Notes: generated by a model from the letters alone, not told the origin. Counted from the stretch's first letter, positions 33,300 through 45,442 are shown. The stretch is DNA of 64,000 bases from Gaeumannomyces sp. JS-464 (GCA_002197995.1 NGZR01000004.1:4774001-4838000), one strand, 5' to 3'. Numbers and translations are program-made.

Positions 33300-36200
33300 A
33301 TGCAAAACGGCGTTAATAGTGGGCCTTTTAAACCGCTATTTTACAAAGCCCGGGTAGCGGTAAACGCTAATACGTTTTTACACCGCTCGACGTTTTAAGG
33401 TGTTTTTAAAACGTTAAGGTTTTAAAACATTTTAATAAACCGTTATACCACGCTATTTTAACGGATAAAATAACAATTAACTTTGTTATAATTTAACAAC
33501 TAATAGGAAGTTAAATACGCTAACTACTGGTTTAATAACATAAAAAGATATATAAAAAATTACGTTAAATCTTAAAAACCACCCTAATATCGACTTAAAA
33601 CATTTTAAACATTTGCACCTTTTTTAAGCAAAATATGTTTATAAAAAGTGCTAATTTCATTTAGATTTTTTTTTATAAAAGCTAAAAAGCGAGCTTAAAA
33701 TTAAACCCCGTTTGGTATTTTAATTGCAACGGTAGGAACTAGCTTAAATTAGCAAATTTACCGCAATTTTTAAACCTAGCGAACGGTACCGATGTTATGC
33801 GTTACTAAAACGCTCGATTAAAAAAATGCGAAATTATAAAATGCAAAAAGCATATAATACAAAAAGCAAAAACTTAGCATTAAAAGATTATAAAAACGTA
33901 CGTCCCGTTTAACCCAAATAAAAAACGAACGTATTACACTTGTTTTTTTACTAAAAAACCAAAAAAAACCATTTAAGTAAAAGCACGAAATGAAAGGCGA
34001 AAACTAATAAAAACCCTCGCGATAGCAAAATCGAATTAACCGTACAACTTACTAACGTTTTAAATGAAATATTAAAAAAAATTACGATAATAATCGATTA
34101 TAAAATGTAAATCGATTATATATCGTTATAAACGGTTAAACGGTATAAAATTTTTACGAAACGAAAATACTAACCGTATTAATTAAAAACGGTCGAAAAA
34201 ATACTTATCGTTTATAATAAAAATAAATGGACCGAAAAATACAATTAGTAATATTACGCACCCGAAGTGGGGAAAACGTATTATATTTATATAAAAAACG
34301 ATTTAATATAAGGAAAAAAAAAAACAGAATAAATTTTTAAAAAATTTAATTAAAAAAAAATAACCACGAATAAATTAAGCCATTAGCTAAATTTAATAAA
34401 AAAAACCACAAATACTTAAAACGGTGTATTAATTACAAACTTTAAAACGTAAATATAAAAAGCAATAAAAAAAGGTTATAACGGTAATAAAATTTAACAA
34501 TTCATTTTCGCATTTAGCATTAACGAATATACGATTATTTAAAATAAAAAGCAATTAAAACGATTTAATTAACGTTAAAAAACGGTTTGCAAATGTTTTG
34601 GAAAAATATTATAAGTACGAGAAATTGTTTAAAAAAAAACCTAAAAACGGTGCTTTTTAAACATAAACCGTTCGATTTTAAAATTAAACTTAAATTAAAA
34701 GCGCAATTTAAGTATTAAAAGTTATACTAATTTAACTTTTGTAATAATAAGTGTTAAAAAACAATTAAAAGAAAACTTACGAAAAAAATACATTAAGCTT
34801 TTCGATTTTTTAATAAAATACGTTTATAAAATAAAAAAAACGAAACGGAGCAAATATGCGTTAATTACCACCCGCTAAACGAGGTTATAATTAAAAATCG
34901 ATATTTTTACTTTTTATCGACGAATTACGAAACAAACTTGGTAAAAGCTAATATTTTACGGTTTTAAATTTACGAAAAGCTTATAATTTAATACGGATTA
35001 AAAAAAGCTAAAAATGGTTAACAACTTTTAAAATAAAGTTTAAATATTACGAATTTTTAATAATAACTTTTGGTTTTACTAATGCATTAATTACGTTTTA
35101 AAAAATAATTAATTATATATTACGAAAGTATTTTAACGTTTTCGTTTTTGCGTATTTAAATAATATTTTAATTTTTTAAAAACGATAAAAAAGCATAAGC
35201 AGCACGTATATAAAATTTTCCAAAAGCTGTTTAACGCAAAACATTTTATTAAACTAAAAAATGCGAGTGGCATATATACAACGTTACTTTTTTAAAGTTT
35301 GTAATTATATTAAAACAAATTTATATAAACTTTAAAAAAAAGTTAAAAAAAATTAAAAAGTGGCTTATACTTAAAAACGTTACGAAAGTACGAAGGTTTT
35401 TAAAGTTTTTAAACTTTTACAAACGATTTATTTTGTAATTATAGCAAAATCGCCGTATTATTTATAAACTTTATTAAAAACAATTACTAATTTTATTAAA
35501 AAGGATAAAAATAAAAAACGTTCGAGCAATTACAGGAAACCGTAGTAAAAAAACTAGTGTTAACACTTTTAAACTTAAAAAACCCTTTTAAAATCGAAAC
35601 CGACACGTTGGATTACGCGATCGGTAATTAACTTAAATAATGAAACGATTAAAAACGGTTGCACTTTTATACGTTCTTTTCGCAAAAGTTAAATAAATTT
35701 AAATTAAATTACTAAATTTATAATAAAAAACTTTTAATAATTATTTAAGCATTTAAAAAGTAGCGATTATACTTTTATAAAACGAAGTATAAAATAGTAT
35801 TATATACAAATTATAAAAACCTAGCACACTTTACTATTAGCAAAAACTTAAATAAACGATAAATTCGCTAAAATAATTTTTTGCAAAATTACGATATTTG
35901 GATTAAGTACTGGAAAAAGTTGGAAAACGGCTAAACGGATGTTTTTAAACCGACGACCGAATTATTAGGTTGTAATATTTAAAAAAAAACACGGGTAATT
36001 TTAACGGAAAAACCAAATGGATTTTTAATGCCAGCATAAAAATACTCGTTAAAACGGTTTAATAAAAAAAGTTTAAATTTTAAAAAAAAATTTAGCAAAT
36101 TTATAACCAGTTAGCACGTATTATTAAAACGTAATTAAAACGTAAAAACGGTTATAATAACATTATAAGTCGCGGGAATTTAAAAAGAAATATAAAACGT

Positions 36201-37265
36201 AATAAAAAATTGTAAAAGCTGTGTTAAAAAAAGCTAACAGTATAAGCTATATAAACTTTTGCAAACTTTGCTAACATTTACAAACATAGCAAAAAGTTAT
36301 TATAAATTTCGTTAAACTTTCCTAATTTTAAAAACCGATAATTAAAGTTAAATACGATATGTATAATAATAATGGATAAATTACTAAATAACTTTATTTT
36401 ACTATATAAAAAAGCAGCGACGTTATAAAATTAACGTACGTTTTATTAAACACGTAATAGCAAAATACGATACGCCGAACCGCTTAATTACGGATAAAAA
36501 CAAATTGTTATAAGCAAGTTTAAAAAAGGTTTACGAATAAGTTAAAAGTAAAACACTTTTTATTTATAACTTACTACTTTAAACAAATGGATAATAAAGC
36601 GACAAGCCAATATAAAATAGTGTTTACGTTATTACGTTAATTACAAACAAAATAAAATACAACTACTTTTTATAATTTAATTCGTTTATAACAGCTTAGT
36701 TTATAAAAACAAAAAACTATACCGTTTTATACGAATTACGGGTTTACGCCCACGGCGTATAAAAAACTTAAAATGAAAAACATACTTTAATAGCGGAAAT
36801 TAAGTAACGAAGTTTACTAAACTGTATAAACACTTTTAACAAAACTAAAAAAAACTACAATATAACATAACCATTTAAACAAATAAAAAAAATCGAAAAC
36901 TTAATTTTTAAAAAGGAAAATAACGTTTATTTTTTCGACGCAGTATTAAAACAAACGACTAAATGATAAATTAAACTTAAAAATTAGGATTTTTTAAAGT
37001 GCTAAAAAAATTTCAAATGTAAATTACAAATTTCAACTACCACTAATTAAAAATCCCACCCGTTTTTCACGTTTTTTTGCTAAATTAACACTATTTAACT
37101 CGAAGTTAAACGAGTTAATAAAGTCGAGCTAAAAAAAAAATTAAAACGATTTTTTTTTAAATTATAAGCTAAAAAACAAGCTTAAAAAGTACTTAATTAA
37201 ATGGAAAAGGTATAACTATAAAAAAACACGGGAAAAAAAAAACCACTTAAAAAATTATTAAAAAG
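33300..37265 (+). pseudogene. pol: Element D pol with chromodomain remnant
   Basis: Colinear with element C pol but without the miniature element. The RT catalytic box near 35150 reads YLNN (two aspartates changed). The connection-domain text FLNFYKR is preserved near 35405. The integrase region covers about 36330-36560, and a chromodomain-like KKYLIKWKR piece lies near 37190-37215. It is more decayed than element C, with frequent 1-bp deletions, as expected for the older host insertion. Confidence 0.75.
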
Positions 37266-38130
37266 CTTTATAAAGTATCGGCAAAAACAACTACAAAAAG
37301 GGTAAAAGGGTTTATTACAAACGGTTAACGGGAAAAAAAAGCTTTATACAAACTTACTCGCCGCCGAAAACACGAGCAAATCCGAATAAATCACCAGGCA
37401 AAAATCGAACTTACAACCTTTGCAAAGTTTTAAAAAACGTACCCGTTATACCACGGGTTCGAAAAAACAAATTAGCAAAATAATCCTACCGGGTTAAAAA
37501 AAGCAAACAGGTCCAAGTTAGGATTAACTTCGAACGTTTGCCAATCGAAAAAAGCGGCAAAAGCTACGAATGGCTCGAATTGCAAAGCAATACAACGATC
37601 CCCGATTAACCTCTTCCCGTCGATACGTTTTAACTTTTTATAAAGTTAATACTATAACGGATCGCTCGTGCGAGCTTTCGCGCTATTATTTCTTTTGCTT
37701 TCGCAAACGCTTAATTTGGCGTTTACGAAACGACGATCTTTTTTTAGCAGCTTTTAACTCCGCCTCCACGCGGGCGTCCTAGGCATATAAGTACGAAAAT
37801 GCTTAAGCGAGGCCCAAAATGTCGCAACGCGAACGACCGTAGCGAACGCACCGCTCGCAGCGAAAGTGGTCCGCAGGAAACGCATTATAACGAGTAAGGT
37901 TATCGGCTTTACAATTGTAATAAAAAGGCATAAAACGGCAGTACGAAAAAAAGGTTATCGCAACGAACAGTTAAGGTCGTAAAAAAACGACGGTTTTCGT
38001 TTTGCACCCGATTAAACATTTTGTTAAAAACGAAAAAGGACGGGAGGATAGTAAGGAAGGAAGTACTTACTATTAACAAAAGGAAAAAACAAATATGGCT
38101 AAAAAGATTTGGTTTGGAAAAGGGACCTAA
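37266..38130 (+). other. Element D 3' region between chromodomain and LTR
   Basis: This region is noticeably richer in GC than the rest of D. It holds an open piece at 37570-37782 (MARIAKQYNDPRLTSSRRY...) sharing AFNSAS with the element C counterpart. The function is unknown. It ends in the polypurine tract before the 3' LTR. Confidence 0.45.
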
Positions 38131-38583
38131 TGTTCGACCAGCCAACAGGTTTTTAAAAAAAAGGAAGTTTTATAAAAGTGGGCAAACCACGAGGGACACA
38201 CGTTACCCCGCACCCACTTTACGTAACCCTAAAAGTAATATATTTAACACGGATATAGCAAGTAAAACGCTAAAAAGGTAGTAATATGTTGTTATAAACA
38301 TAGTAAAATAAAATTTAAAGCTAAATAATATGTTTGTTATAAACATATTAAATATATTACCCAATTCGCGGGGCGGGCAGCTAGTATAAAAAAGGGTTTT
38401 TTACCGTCCTAAATCTTTTAATAAATCTTCGGTATTAGTTAATTTAAGTTAGCTTTTAAGCATTTTAAAGCGAGCAATTAAATCGTTTTTTTTTAATAAC
38501 ATGTTTTTTGCAAACCAGTTTAGCAATCTTGTTTTATCCTTTTTTAAAGTGCTTACTTTAAAAGTAAACCTTTAATTATAACA
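38131..38583 (+). repeat. 3' LTR of element D
   Basis: The LTR is 453 bp, colinear with 23429-23885. It contains an inverted pair around TTGTTATAAACATA, also seen in the 5' copy (about 23590 and 23635). It ends TTATAACA, followed by the target duplication CCGAT. Confidence 0.88.
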
Positions 38584-38588
38584 CCGAT

Positions 38589-38979
38589 AATGCCCGCGTT
38601 ACGTTCGGCGAGTAATTGTTAATTATAACTTTAATATTAAAAAGCTAAAGAAAATGCGCGAAAATCCAGCTCGAGTATGTATTTAATAAGCGCTGTTTTT
38701 AAATTTCGTTAATTTTTTAAAAGTTAGTTTACAATCGCGTTAAGCAAATTGGCCGCGCTTTCGCTAGGCGAACACGAAAAGTCGATTTCGTAAATTTTAA
38801 CGGGGTTTCGAATATTTAATTATAAATTTCATACGATCGTTAAAAAGCTAAAATAATTTTAAATTCGTTGTTTTTATTTACCATTATTTGTTATAAAAAT
38901 ATCGTACATGAAGTTAATTAACGCGTAAACGCGTTAAGTGTGGCATTTGCTAATATGTAGCACTTGTAATAAACCACGT
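38589..38979 (-). mobile_element. Fot1/pogo-type transposon, copy 2 (second part)
   Basis: AATGCCCGCGTTACG... continues copy 2 after element D. It contains the inverse of the FELDFHAFPA region (TCCAGCTCGAGTATGTATTTAATAAGCGC near 38660) and ends with the terminal repeat ...TGTAATAAACCACGT. Confidence 0.7.
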
Positions 38980-39122
38980 TGCTTTTTTTAAGTTAATTTA
39001 TAATATTATATAATAAAGTGGTTTATTAGCAAATAAACCAGATTAACGAATAAGTTATAACATTTTAACTTTTAATAATTAACTTATATGTTAATTTAAT
39101 AACGTTAAAATTCATTTAAACT

Positions 39123-40910
39123 ACGTGGTTTACAAGTTGTATTACAAATAAAATGTGCTACAATTAACGCGTCCAGCGTTAATTTAATTTTATTCGCGAA
39201 TAAATTATAATAAATAATAGCAAATAAAACGATAAAAGCAAAATTATTTTAACTTTTAAACAATCGTATCGAATTTACAATTAAATATTTAAAGCGTTGT
39301 TAAAATTACGAAATTAACTTTTCCACTTTTAATTAGTAAAGCGCGGTTAAATTGGTCGACGCGACTAGGTATTTAAAAATCGGAAATTAACGGAAATCGA
39401 AAAAAAGCGCTTATTAAATACATATTCGAGCTGGATTTTACGCATTCCTTCCCGGCTTTTAATGTGAAAAATATAACTAACTAATTGTTTACAAACGCGA
39501 CGCGGGCGTTATCGTAAAAACTGGGTCGCGAATTCGTTAAGCGTTATACAAGACTTAATACGCGTTAATTTGAAAATACAACTATTAAAAAGCCAAATGC
39601 CAAAATTTTAACTCGTTTATACATAATTCGATGTTATACGAAACATATAACCAAATATGGCATTTTAAATACGACATTTACAATTTCGACGAAATTAGCT
39701 TTTTATAAGCATAATCGCCGCCGTTATAGTTATTATAACATTAAAATGCCGTAATAAAAAACTGGTTTGATTTAGTAATTAAAAAAGCTACTGTTATTTA
39801 AAAAGTTAATTATTGCGGTTAAACGATTTTTTTTTATTATCGTTAAAAAGTAATACTATTTAACTAATTAATATTCGAAATTAACTTCGCACGCGATTAA
39901 ATTATTACAATAAAATTTTAACGAAAAATTACGAACAAACTTTATTTAAATGGATTAGCATTTTAATAAACACATTACATGGCGCATAAAAGGCTTTTAT
40001 CGTTTATTAATGCTAAACGGAATATAAGCTATTATTAACGGATTTTTAACTTTATTACTAAAAACATAATATATTACGCTTTGCATGCTTTCGCATTTGT
40101 TTTACTTTTTAACCGCTTAACGTTAAATGTTTTAACCTATTAAAAAACATGCAGTTAATAAATTAAAAACTTTATAAAGTTATACGTTAACCACGTAATT
40201 AAAGTCGAGTTTTTTTCAGCGTTTAAAACGGCATTTTTTAACTTTATAACTAAAAAAACAATTAAAAAGCTAATTTTGTTTTTTAATTCGAATTCGGTTT
40301 TGGAAAAATTAAATATAAACAAATTTTAACTTTTTTAAAAAAAGCTTTTAAATAACGCTAAACTTTAACTTTCCAAAACGCTTTATATAGTTAAAAACGC
40401 AATTTCGCATCCAAACATATTAAAACTCGAATTTCCAATTACTGGAACAGCTTTTTAACATTTATATTAAGGTTATAAACTAGTTTATAAAAAGGGCGAA
40501 AACAGTTATACATCGGTTAAACCTTTTAAAAATGAGAAACTTTAAACTTTAAAAAGCGAACAAAGCATTAAATAAACGTCGAAAGGTTAAAAACTCGTAT
40601 TTAATAAAAAGGGTTATATATTAAAAAAAGTGCGAAATGTTTAAACTAAAAAAGCTAAATAAATAATAATAAAAAATACGCGATTATAAAGGTTAGGATA
40701 AAAAGCGACGACGATTTGTTAACGATGTAACATTTGCGGCAAAACGGACATAATACGCGCATTTGTTAAAAGGAAAAAAAATGTAATATATATAATTCGA
40801 ATAGTTTAAATGGATTTCCAACGTTGTTAAGTTAATATACGCGTCGATTAATTAAAAGTTAAGTGTAAGTGCGCAACTCGCTTATATGCGCTTTCGCTTG
40901 TAAACTACGT
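39123..40910 (+). mobile_element. Fot1/pogo-type transposon, copy 3
   Basis: It starts ACGTGGTTTACAAGT and ends ...GCTTGTAAACTACGT before TA. The interior is colinear with copy 1: ATTCGAGCTGGATTTTACGCATTCC at about 39426, the YNFDEI region near 39680, and the YRLLMLNG-like region near 40000. It lacks the nested MITE of copy 1. Stops and deletions are frequent. Confidence 0.75.
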
Positions 40911-42281
40911 TATGTTTTTAGTAATAAAGCTCGAAATTCGTCGAATAATAGCTTTTATAACGTTTAATATTAATACGATAAAACCTTGTAAACGAGCTAT
41001 AATATATTTATCGAAATGTTAAATCCATTTTAAACCGAGTTCGTTCGTAATCCATTTATTAGCGTTCGATAATTTAATTACGTAAAAAGTTGGTTTTTAA
41101 ATACTAATTAACGTGGTTATAAGCGAGTGGGCTAAATAAACCAGTGGGCTACGAAAATCCCATATTAAACGCGTTTTTTAATACTTTTGCTAACTCGGCC
41201 AATTTAAACCAAAATTTAACCAAATTTAGGCAGGTTATATTTAATTAAATAGGAAATTTAATTTAATTTTCTTGGATTTTTCTTATTACCCTGTTAATGT
41301 TAGTTGCATATTACACAGTGTATTACACAGTGTTACGAACTAACCTTAAAAAGTAATAATAAAATAAGAAATTAAATTAAATTTCCTATTTAATTAAATA
41401 TAACGTGTTTAAACTTGGTTATATTTGGGTTTAAATTGGCCGAGTTAGCAAAGTATCGAAAAACGCGTTTAATATAAGATTTCGTCGTAGCCCACTCGCT
41501 TATTTAGCTTACTCGCTTGTAAACCACGTTAACTAAATGATTACCTTAATAATAATAAAAAAACCTTTTAACCGTAATAATTAACTTATTAATAATTATA
41601 ACTTTATTTCTGGTTGTTAAATTGGATTACTTTTTTTTATTACGGTTTTTTAACGTTATAATAATTAAACGGCGGCGATTATGCTTAGAAAAAAACCGGT
41701 TTTATCGAAATTATAAATATCGTTATTTTAAATGCTCTATTTAGTTATAATATTTCGTATATAATTAAATTACGTAAAAACGAGTTTAAAATTTTCGTAT
41801 TTAACCTTTTAAAATTAAATTTTCGAATTTAACGCGTACGAGCTTTGCACGGCGTTTAGCGAATTTCGCGACCAGTTTAATCCCGATAATGCCCGCGTCG
41901 CGTTTAGCAAGCAATCGATTAGCTATATTTTTAATACTAAAAAGCCAGGAAGGAAATGTTTAAAAATCCAATTTAAATATATATTTAATAAACGTTCCTT
42001 TTCGAATTCCATTAATTTCCGTAATTTAAATGTGCTATCGCGTTAAGCATATTAATTAAGCGTTAATAACGTAACGTAGTTTTAAAAACGTTATAAATTT
42101 AACTACTAAACGAACATTTAACGTTAATTAAATTGAATTACCCGTTAATAAAAAAATTAACTTCGTTAAATGTCGACGCCATTTATAATTGTTAAGGAAT
42201 TAAAATTGGAAGTGGAAAACGCAAATCGCGATAAAAAAACGCGCCATTTGGTAATATGCGCCACTCGGTGGTAAACCACGT
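40911..42281 (-). mobile_element. Fot1/pogo-type transposon, copy 4, truncated, carrying a MITE
   Basis: This is the reverse complement of the 5' two thirds of the transposase region. It is joined directly to copy 3 at 40911 and ends with the terminal repeat ...GGTAAACCACGT at 42281. A complete MITE interrupts it at 41111-41528. Copies 3 and 4 therefore form a large inverted pair. Confidence 0.7.
41111..41528. mobile_element. Fot1-derived MITE, 418 bp, complete
   Basis: ACGTGGTTATAAGCGAGTGG at the left and its inverse ...CTCGCTTGTAAACCACGT at the right are flanked by TA on both sides. The two arms (about 190 bp each, sharing ATATTAAACGCGTTTTT and CTAACTCGGCCAATTTAAACC) are almost full-length inverted repeats around a short centre. 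Only the ends resemble the Fot1 copies, so it is a non-autonomous foldback derivative. Confidence 0.85.
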
Positions 42282-42283
42282 TA

Positions 42284-42491
42284 TATAAATTTTACACTTT
42301 TAATAATTACATTAGCAAAACTAAAAAAAAAATTTAAAAAATTAAATTAAATTCGCTATTAACTAAATAAACCTGTTTAATTTGTTACTTTAAGTTTATT
42401 TAGCTAAGTAAGCAAAGGTATCGAACATCGCGTTTAATATGGGATTTTCGACTGGCGCTCGCTATATGTAGTACTCGCTTATGAACTATGG
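42284..42491. repeat. Right-half fragment of the same MITE
   Basis: AAATTAAATTAAATTCGCTATTAACTAAATAAACC ... GCGTTTAATATGGGATTTTCG ... CTCGCTTATGAACTATGG matches the right half of the MITE at 41330-41528. It marks the right edge of the AT-rich island. Confidence 0.55.
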
Positions 42492-42510
42492 TAATAAATT
42501 GATAAATTGT

Positions 42511-43780
42511 TTTACGCCCTTGTAAAGTAAATCGCGGAAAATCCCCCGCCGGTTTAGCGGTAATTCCGCTTTCGGTCATTTCTCTTTAGGTATAGCGCTT
42601 TCCGATTGAGCTTTCTAATTTAAGCATCATTACCTAGGTATCCACTTTACAAGCGAGCCGCCTCGGCCACTACCCTTTAAGCCAATCGACGATCACTCGC
42701 CAAACCGGTCTCTTTAAGGCATAGGCCCCGGTTTGCCTCGGACGGGGTCGGTTGTATGTTAGAGGCCGTGTTGATGCAGGCATGGGTTGGAGACGTCGGG
42801 CTCGGAAAGCGAGTAGTTGCAGGGTGAGATGTGTAGGTCGAGCTAGGAAAGGCTGAGCGGGGTAAATTGGGGCCTTCTTGGCAGGCAGGCTGGAGCTGCT
42901 TGACCCGAGCTGTCTTGGACTGCCACTCGTGGGCCCGTGACTGGCAGGCAGACGCCGGTGCACGACCGCCAAAGGCACGATCACGGAGGCTGGCCGCGGA
43001 GTTACTTGGTGCCGCACACTCGTGGGGCATGTTCAACTTATGCCAGCAGACAGCAAGCACTCGTTCGCCAGGGGTTTGCAGGCGCGTGGAGCCGGTGCTG
43101 TGCCAGAGGCAAGTGGCGGTCGGGCGGCTAGGTTGAAGGGATTGACGCAATGGGTCCTGGAAGGTGGCTGTTGCGCGGTCAGTTGAATGAATCGATGATG
43201 GCATAGCCTGGGAGGTACGGCAGACATTCGCTGGGCCTGGCTGTGACATACCTGTTCTGCAAGCTCCGCGCATCGGCTCCAGTCTGCTATGGGACGCAGG
43301 GTAATGGTCGTTATCGGAACTGTCGTCCGCGTCGCTTTTCGGAGGCGGCATTAAGGCGTGCAATGGTCGTGGTTTGGCGCCTGAATTGGAGCAAGCGTCT
43401 GTCGCGAGAGGCACTGCTACATGTAGAGCCTGGACTGTGCTGGAGGGTGGAAGATGTCGTTAGTGCTGGGGCTTGTGGGGCGGTGGGGCAGCAGAGCCTC
43501 AATGCGCACTCGCAATGCTACGAAACGCAACGAGCTGGAGTTGAAAGGAACAACGCCCCGTGCTCGTCTGGCAGCCAACAGGGATTTGGGAGGCGAGGCT
43601 TTGGTTATTTTGTAGCTCGTGGCCGACTTTCCATTTGGATGCCGTTTCGGGGATGCTCGTTTTAATACCATGCGGCTGCAGCGCCTGGTATGAGACGTGG
43701 CTGATCGTCAACTCTGCGTCTGTGAGCTAACAATCCGCTGAACCGAATAACAAACTGCAGACAGCTGCCCAATTCCTGTT
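42511..43780. other. GC-normal spacer, no confident gene
   Basis: Long overlapping open frames occur on both strands (the longest at 43414-42677 minus), but they are Pro/Ser/Arg-rich and match no family I know. This is usual for GC-rich non-coding DNA. I do not call a gene. Confidence 0.4.
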
Positions 43781-43783
43781 AGC

Positions 43784-43866
43784 AAAAAAACTGGAAAGGG
43801 AACTGGAAAAGGAACTGGAAAAATAACTGGAAAAATAACTGGAAAAATAACTGGAAAAAACTGGAA
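43784..43866 (+). repeat. Short tandem repeat (ACTGGAAAAATA type)
   Basis: Six to seven copies of AACTGGAAA with 9- to 12-bp periods (AACTGGAAAGGG, AACTGGAAAAGG, AACTGGAAAAAT three times, AACTGGAAAA). It is probably a length-variable minisatellite. Confidence 0.85.
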
Positions 43867-44065
43867 AGGTCTGGGTGCTAAATAGCAAATCGCGGGTGCC
43901 TGGCAGTCCGGCCCTGAACAGGCATGTCGCCCAAATAATGTGCAGTTGATGACGCTAATTGGACCTTTGGCTGTATTTATCTACAGTTTCCCTTTCCCTT
44001 CCCATTCCCTTTCCCCAGTCTTGCGGGTGTAGATGCTGGCGAGCGTTGACACTGCCCGTTCCCAG

Positions 44066-45442
44066 CTAACCCCTGCTGTGATTTCTCCACCGAGGCCTCC
44101 TGAACCTCCAGTCCGACCGTGCATAGTTCACGCAGCCGGGCGAGTCGCACCATGTGATGTTCCGGAAGACGGCGTCGTTGGTGATGCCGCGGCCGTACGA
44201 GTCAGGGTCGAGCGCGGCGCACCACTCGTACATCCAGGAGTCGAAGTTGCGAGAAATAAGAAACCGCGAACCCACCTAATTGTAATGCATGTGATATCGC
44301 GGGTTGAGCAGGGACAACGGCCAAGAATTACATTCCTACTCAAAGGTTCCTTAAGAGTAGATGTGGAAGACCAGCTTAGGTGATGTTCGGCGAAAAGTGT
44401 CTCTGTGCAGTTGCCTCGCCATGCGGGGGCACCGGGAAGAAGCTGTGAGCCTTCGTATTCGACGCACCCGCACTTCCGCGGGTCGATAGAGCGCAGCTCG
44501 GGGAGGTCGCCCGGAGTCCTGGGAGGTACAATATATCTGCCCACCTCCTGGCGCATTTTTGGCGAACTGATCTCGGAAATGCTGTGCCGTCGGCTTCCGA
44601 TCCGACGGTACTCGTATGCTGGAAACCCAGCCCCAGTCGAGGAATCTTTCGTTTTTACCGTATGCTACTTCCAGCAATTTGGGCTTGGAGCCGCAGCATG
44701 TGGTCCTATGGCTTGGATGGCTGCATGACGCTCTAATCCTGTCAACTATAGGGACGTCTCCAGACGGCGGCGTTATCCGTCCGATCCCGGGACTAAGCTC
44801 CTGGAGGGTAACGGTCGTATGCTCGCAAATCCGCAGCACGCCTTCGTGCGCGATGCACACCCTCCTGCCCTGCCTGTCGGTCCGCTGAGCCGGTGAGAAG
44901 AGCCAGGCTTGGTGCTCCAAACCGCACCCCTCGCAGTAAAGGTAGGTATCGAAGGCGGCGGCGATCCTTATTTCAAAATCGGGTCGAGCGGCCGCGGAAA
45001 CGCAATCGTTGCAAAGATTCGGCAATCTCCTGTGAATGCTCGCGAGGGACTCGTCGTGTGCTGGTGCCGGTGGCCGCGCCGACTCTTTAAGCTCTGTAAA
45101 GTTAAAAAAGAGACTCGAGGCGTGGCGCAGACGCGAGCGGCTTGTAACGTCCAAAAACTCGACGACACGGCCAAGAATGTGCGGCGGCAGACGGTACACG
45201 GGACTGCGCGCCTTGTTGTAAAGGAGGGCTGCCACGAGGGGATCCAGTGTGGTCGTGGAAGTGGGTGCGACTGCACTCTCTGACCGGCGTCTGACTGCCT
45301 CTTCGTACGCCGGGGGGGGTTCTATCTCCCGCCGGTGCGGTGTGCTGTGTTGATTGCCCATCTTGCTTGATAGGAAATTGTTCGTACACTGTAGCATACG
45401 GGTGTGGAGGGATTGGAGCAGACGGGCGTGGAGGGAGAACAA
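44066..45442 (-). pseudogene. F-box protein, ascomycete type, one frameshift
   Basis: The likely start is the ATG at 45361 (MGNQHSTPHRREIEPPPAYEEA); an in-frame upstream ATG lies at 45442. Near residue 50 is an F-box, YRLPPHILGRVVEFLDVTSRSRLR, which would bind Skp1 in an SCF ubiquitin ligase. The C-terminal part has EGCGLEHQAWLF, RICEHTTVTLQEL, SHPSHRTTCCG, then RYIVPPRTPGDLPEL, CGCVEYEG and, after a 56-bp intron (44331-44276, GTAATT...TTAG), WMYEWCAALDPDSYG and CDSPGCVNY. These cysteine-rich boxes are common in a large fungal F-box family of unknown targets. The frame breaks once, in a run of five T (44556-44560); removing one base restores it. GNQHS after the first Met fits an N-myristoylation signal, and PPPAY is a PPxY WW-binding motif. 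Confidence 0.75.

Larger units (their letters stand above)
23429..38583 (+). mobile_element. Element D: Ty3/Gypsy chromovirus, RIP-inactivated, split by element C
   Basis: LTRs are 23429-23885 and 38131-38583 (about 455 bp); the 3' one starts TGTTCGACCAGCC, and both end in TTTAATTRTAACA. Without the C insertion the element is about 7.2 kb. The target duplication is CCRAT, mutated by RIP on one side. The internal order is gag, pol and chromodomain, then a further 3' segment. The 3' LTR is preceded by a polypurine tract, AAAAGGGACC. It has the same gag-pol family as element C, but the LTRs are recognisably different in their 5' halves. Confidence 0.88.
18290..42510. other. AT-rich RIP island of nested transposons
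   Basis: Base composition drops sharply at 18290 and recovers near 42510. Open frames longer than 60 codons almost vanish, and most codons that should be CAA, CAG or TGG are stops. The content is resolved below into Fot1/pogo copies, MITEs, two nested Gypsy elements and a miniature LTR element. The remainder (18300-18975, 20987-21559, 38980-39122) is AT-rich with no identity I can assign. Confidence 0.85.

Noticed and set aside
42677..43414. 245-codon open frame on the minus strand
   Set aside because: Pro/Ser/Arg-rich with no domain, and overlapping open frames exist on the other strand; typical of GC-rich non-coding DNA.
43784..43866. CRISPR-like array
   Set aside because: Units are contiguous 9- to 12-bp repeats with no spacers, in a eukaryotic genome; a minisatellite.
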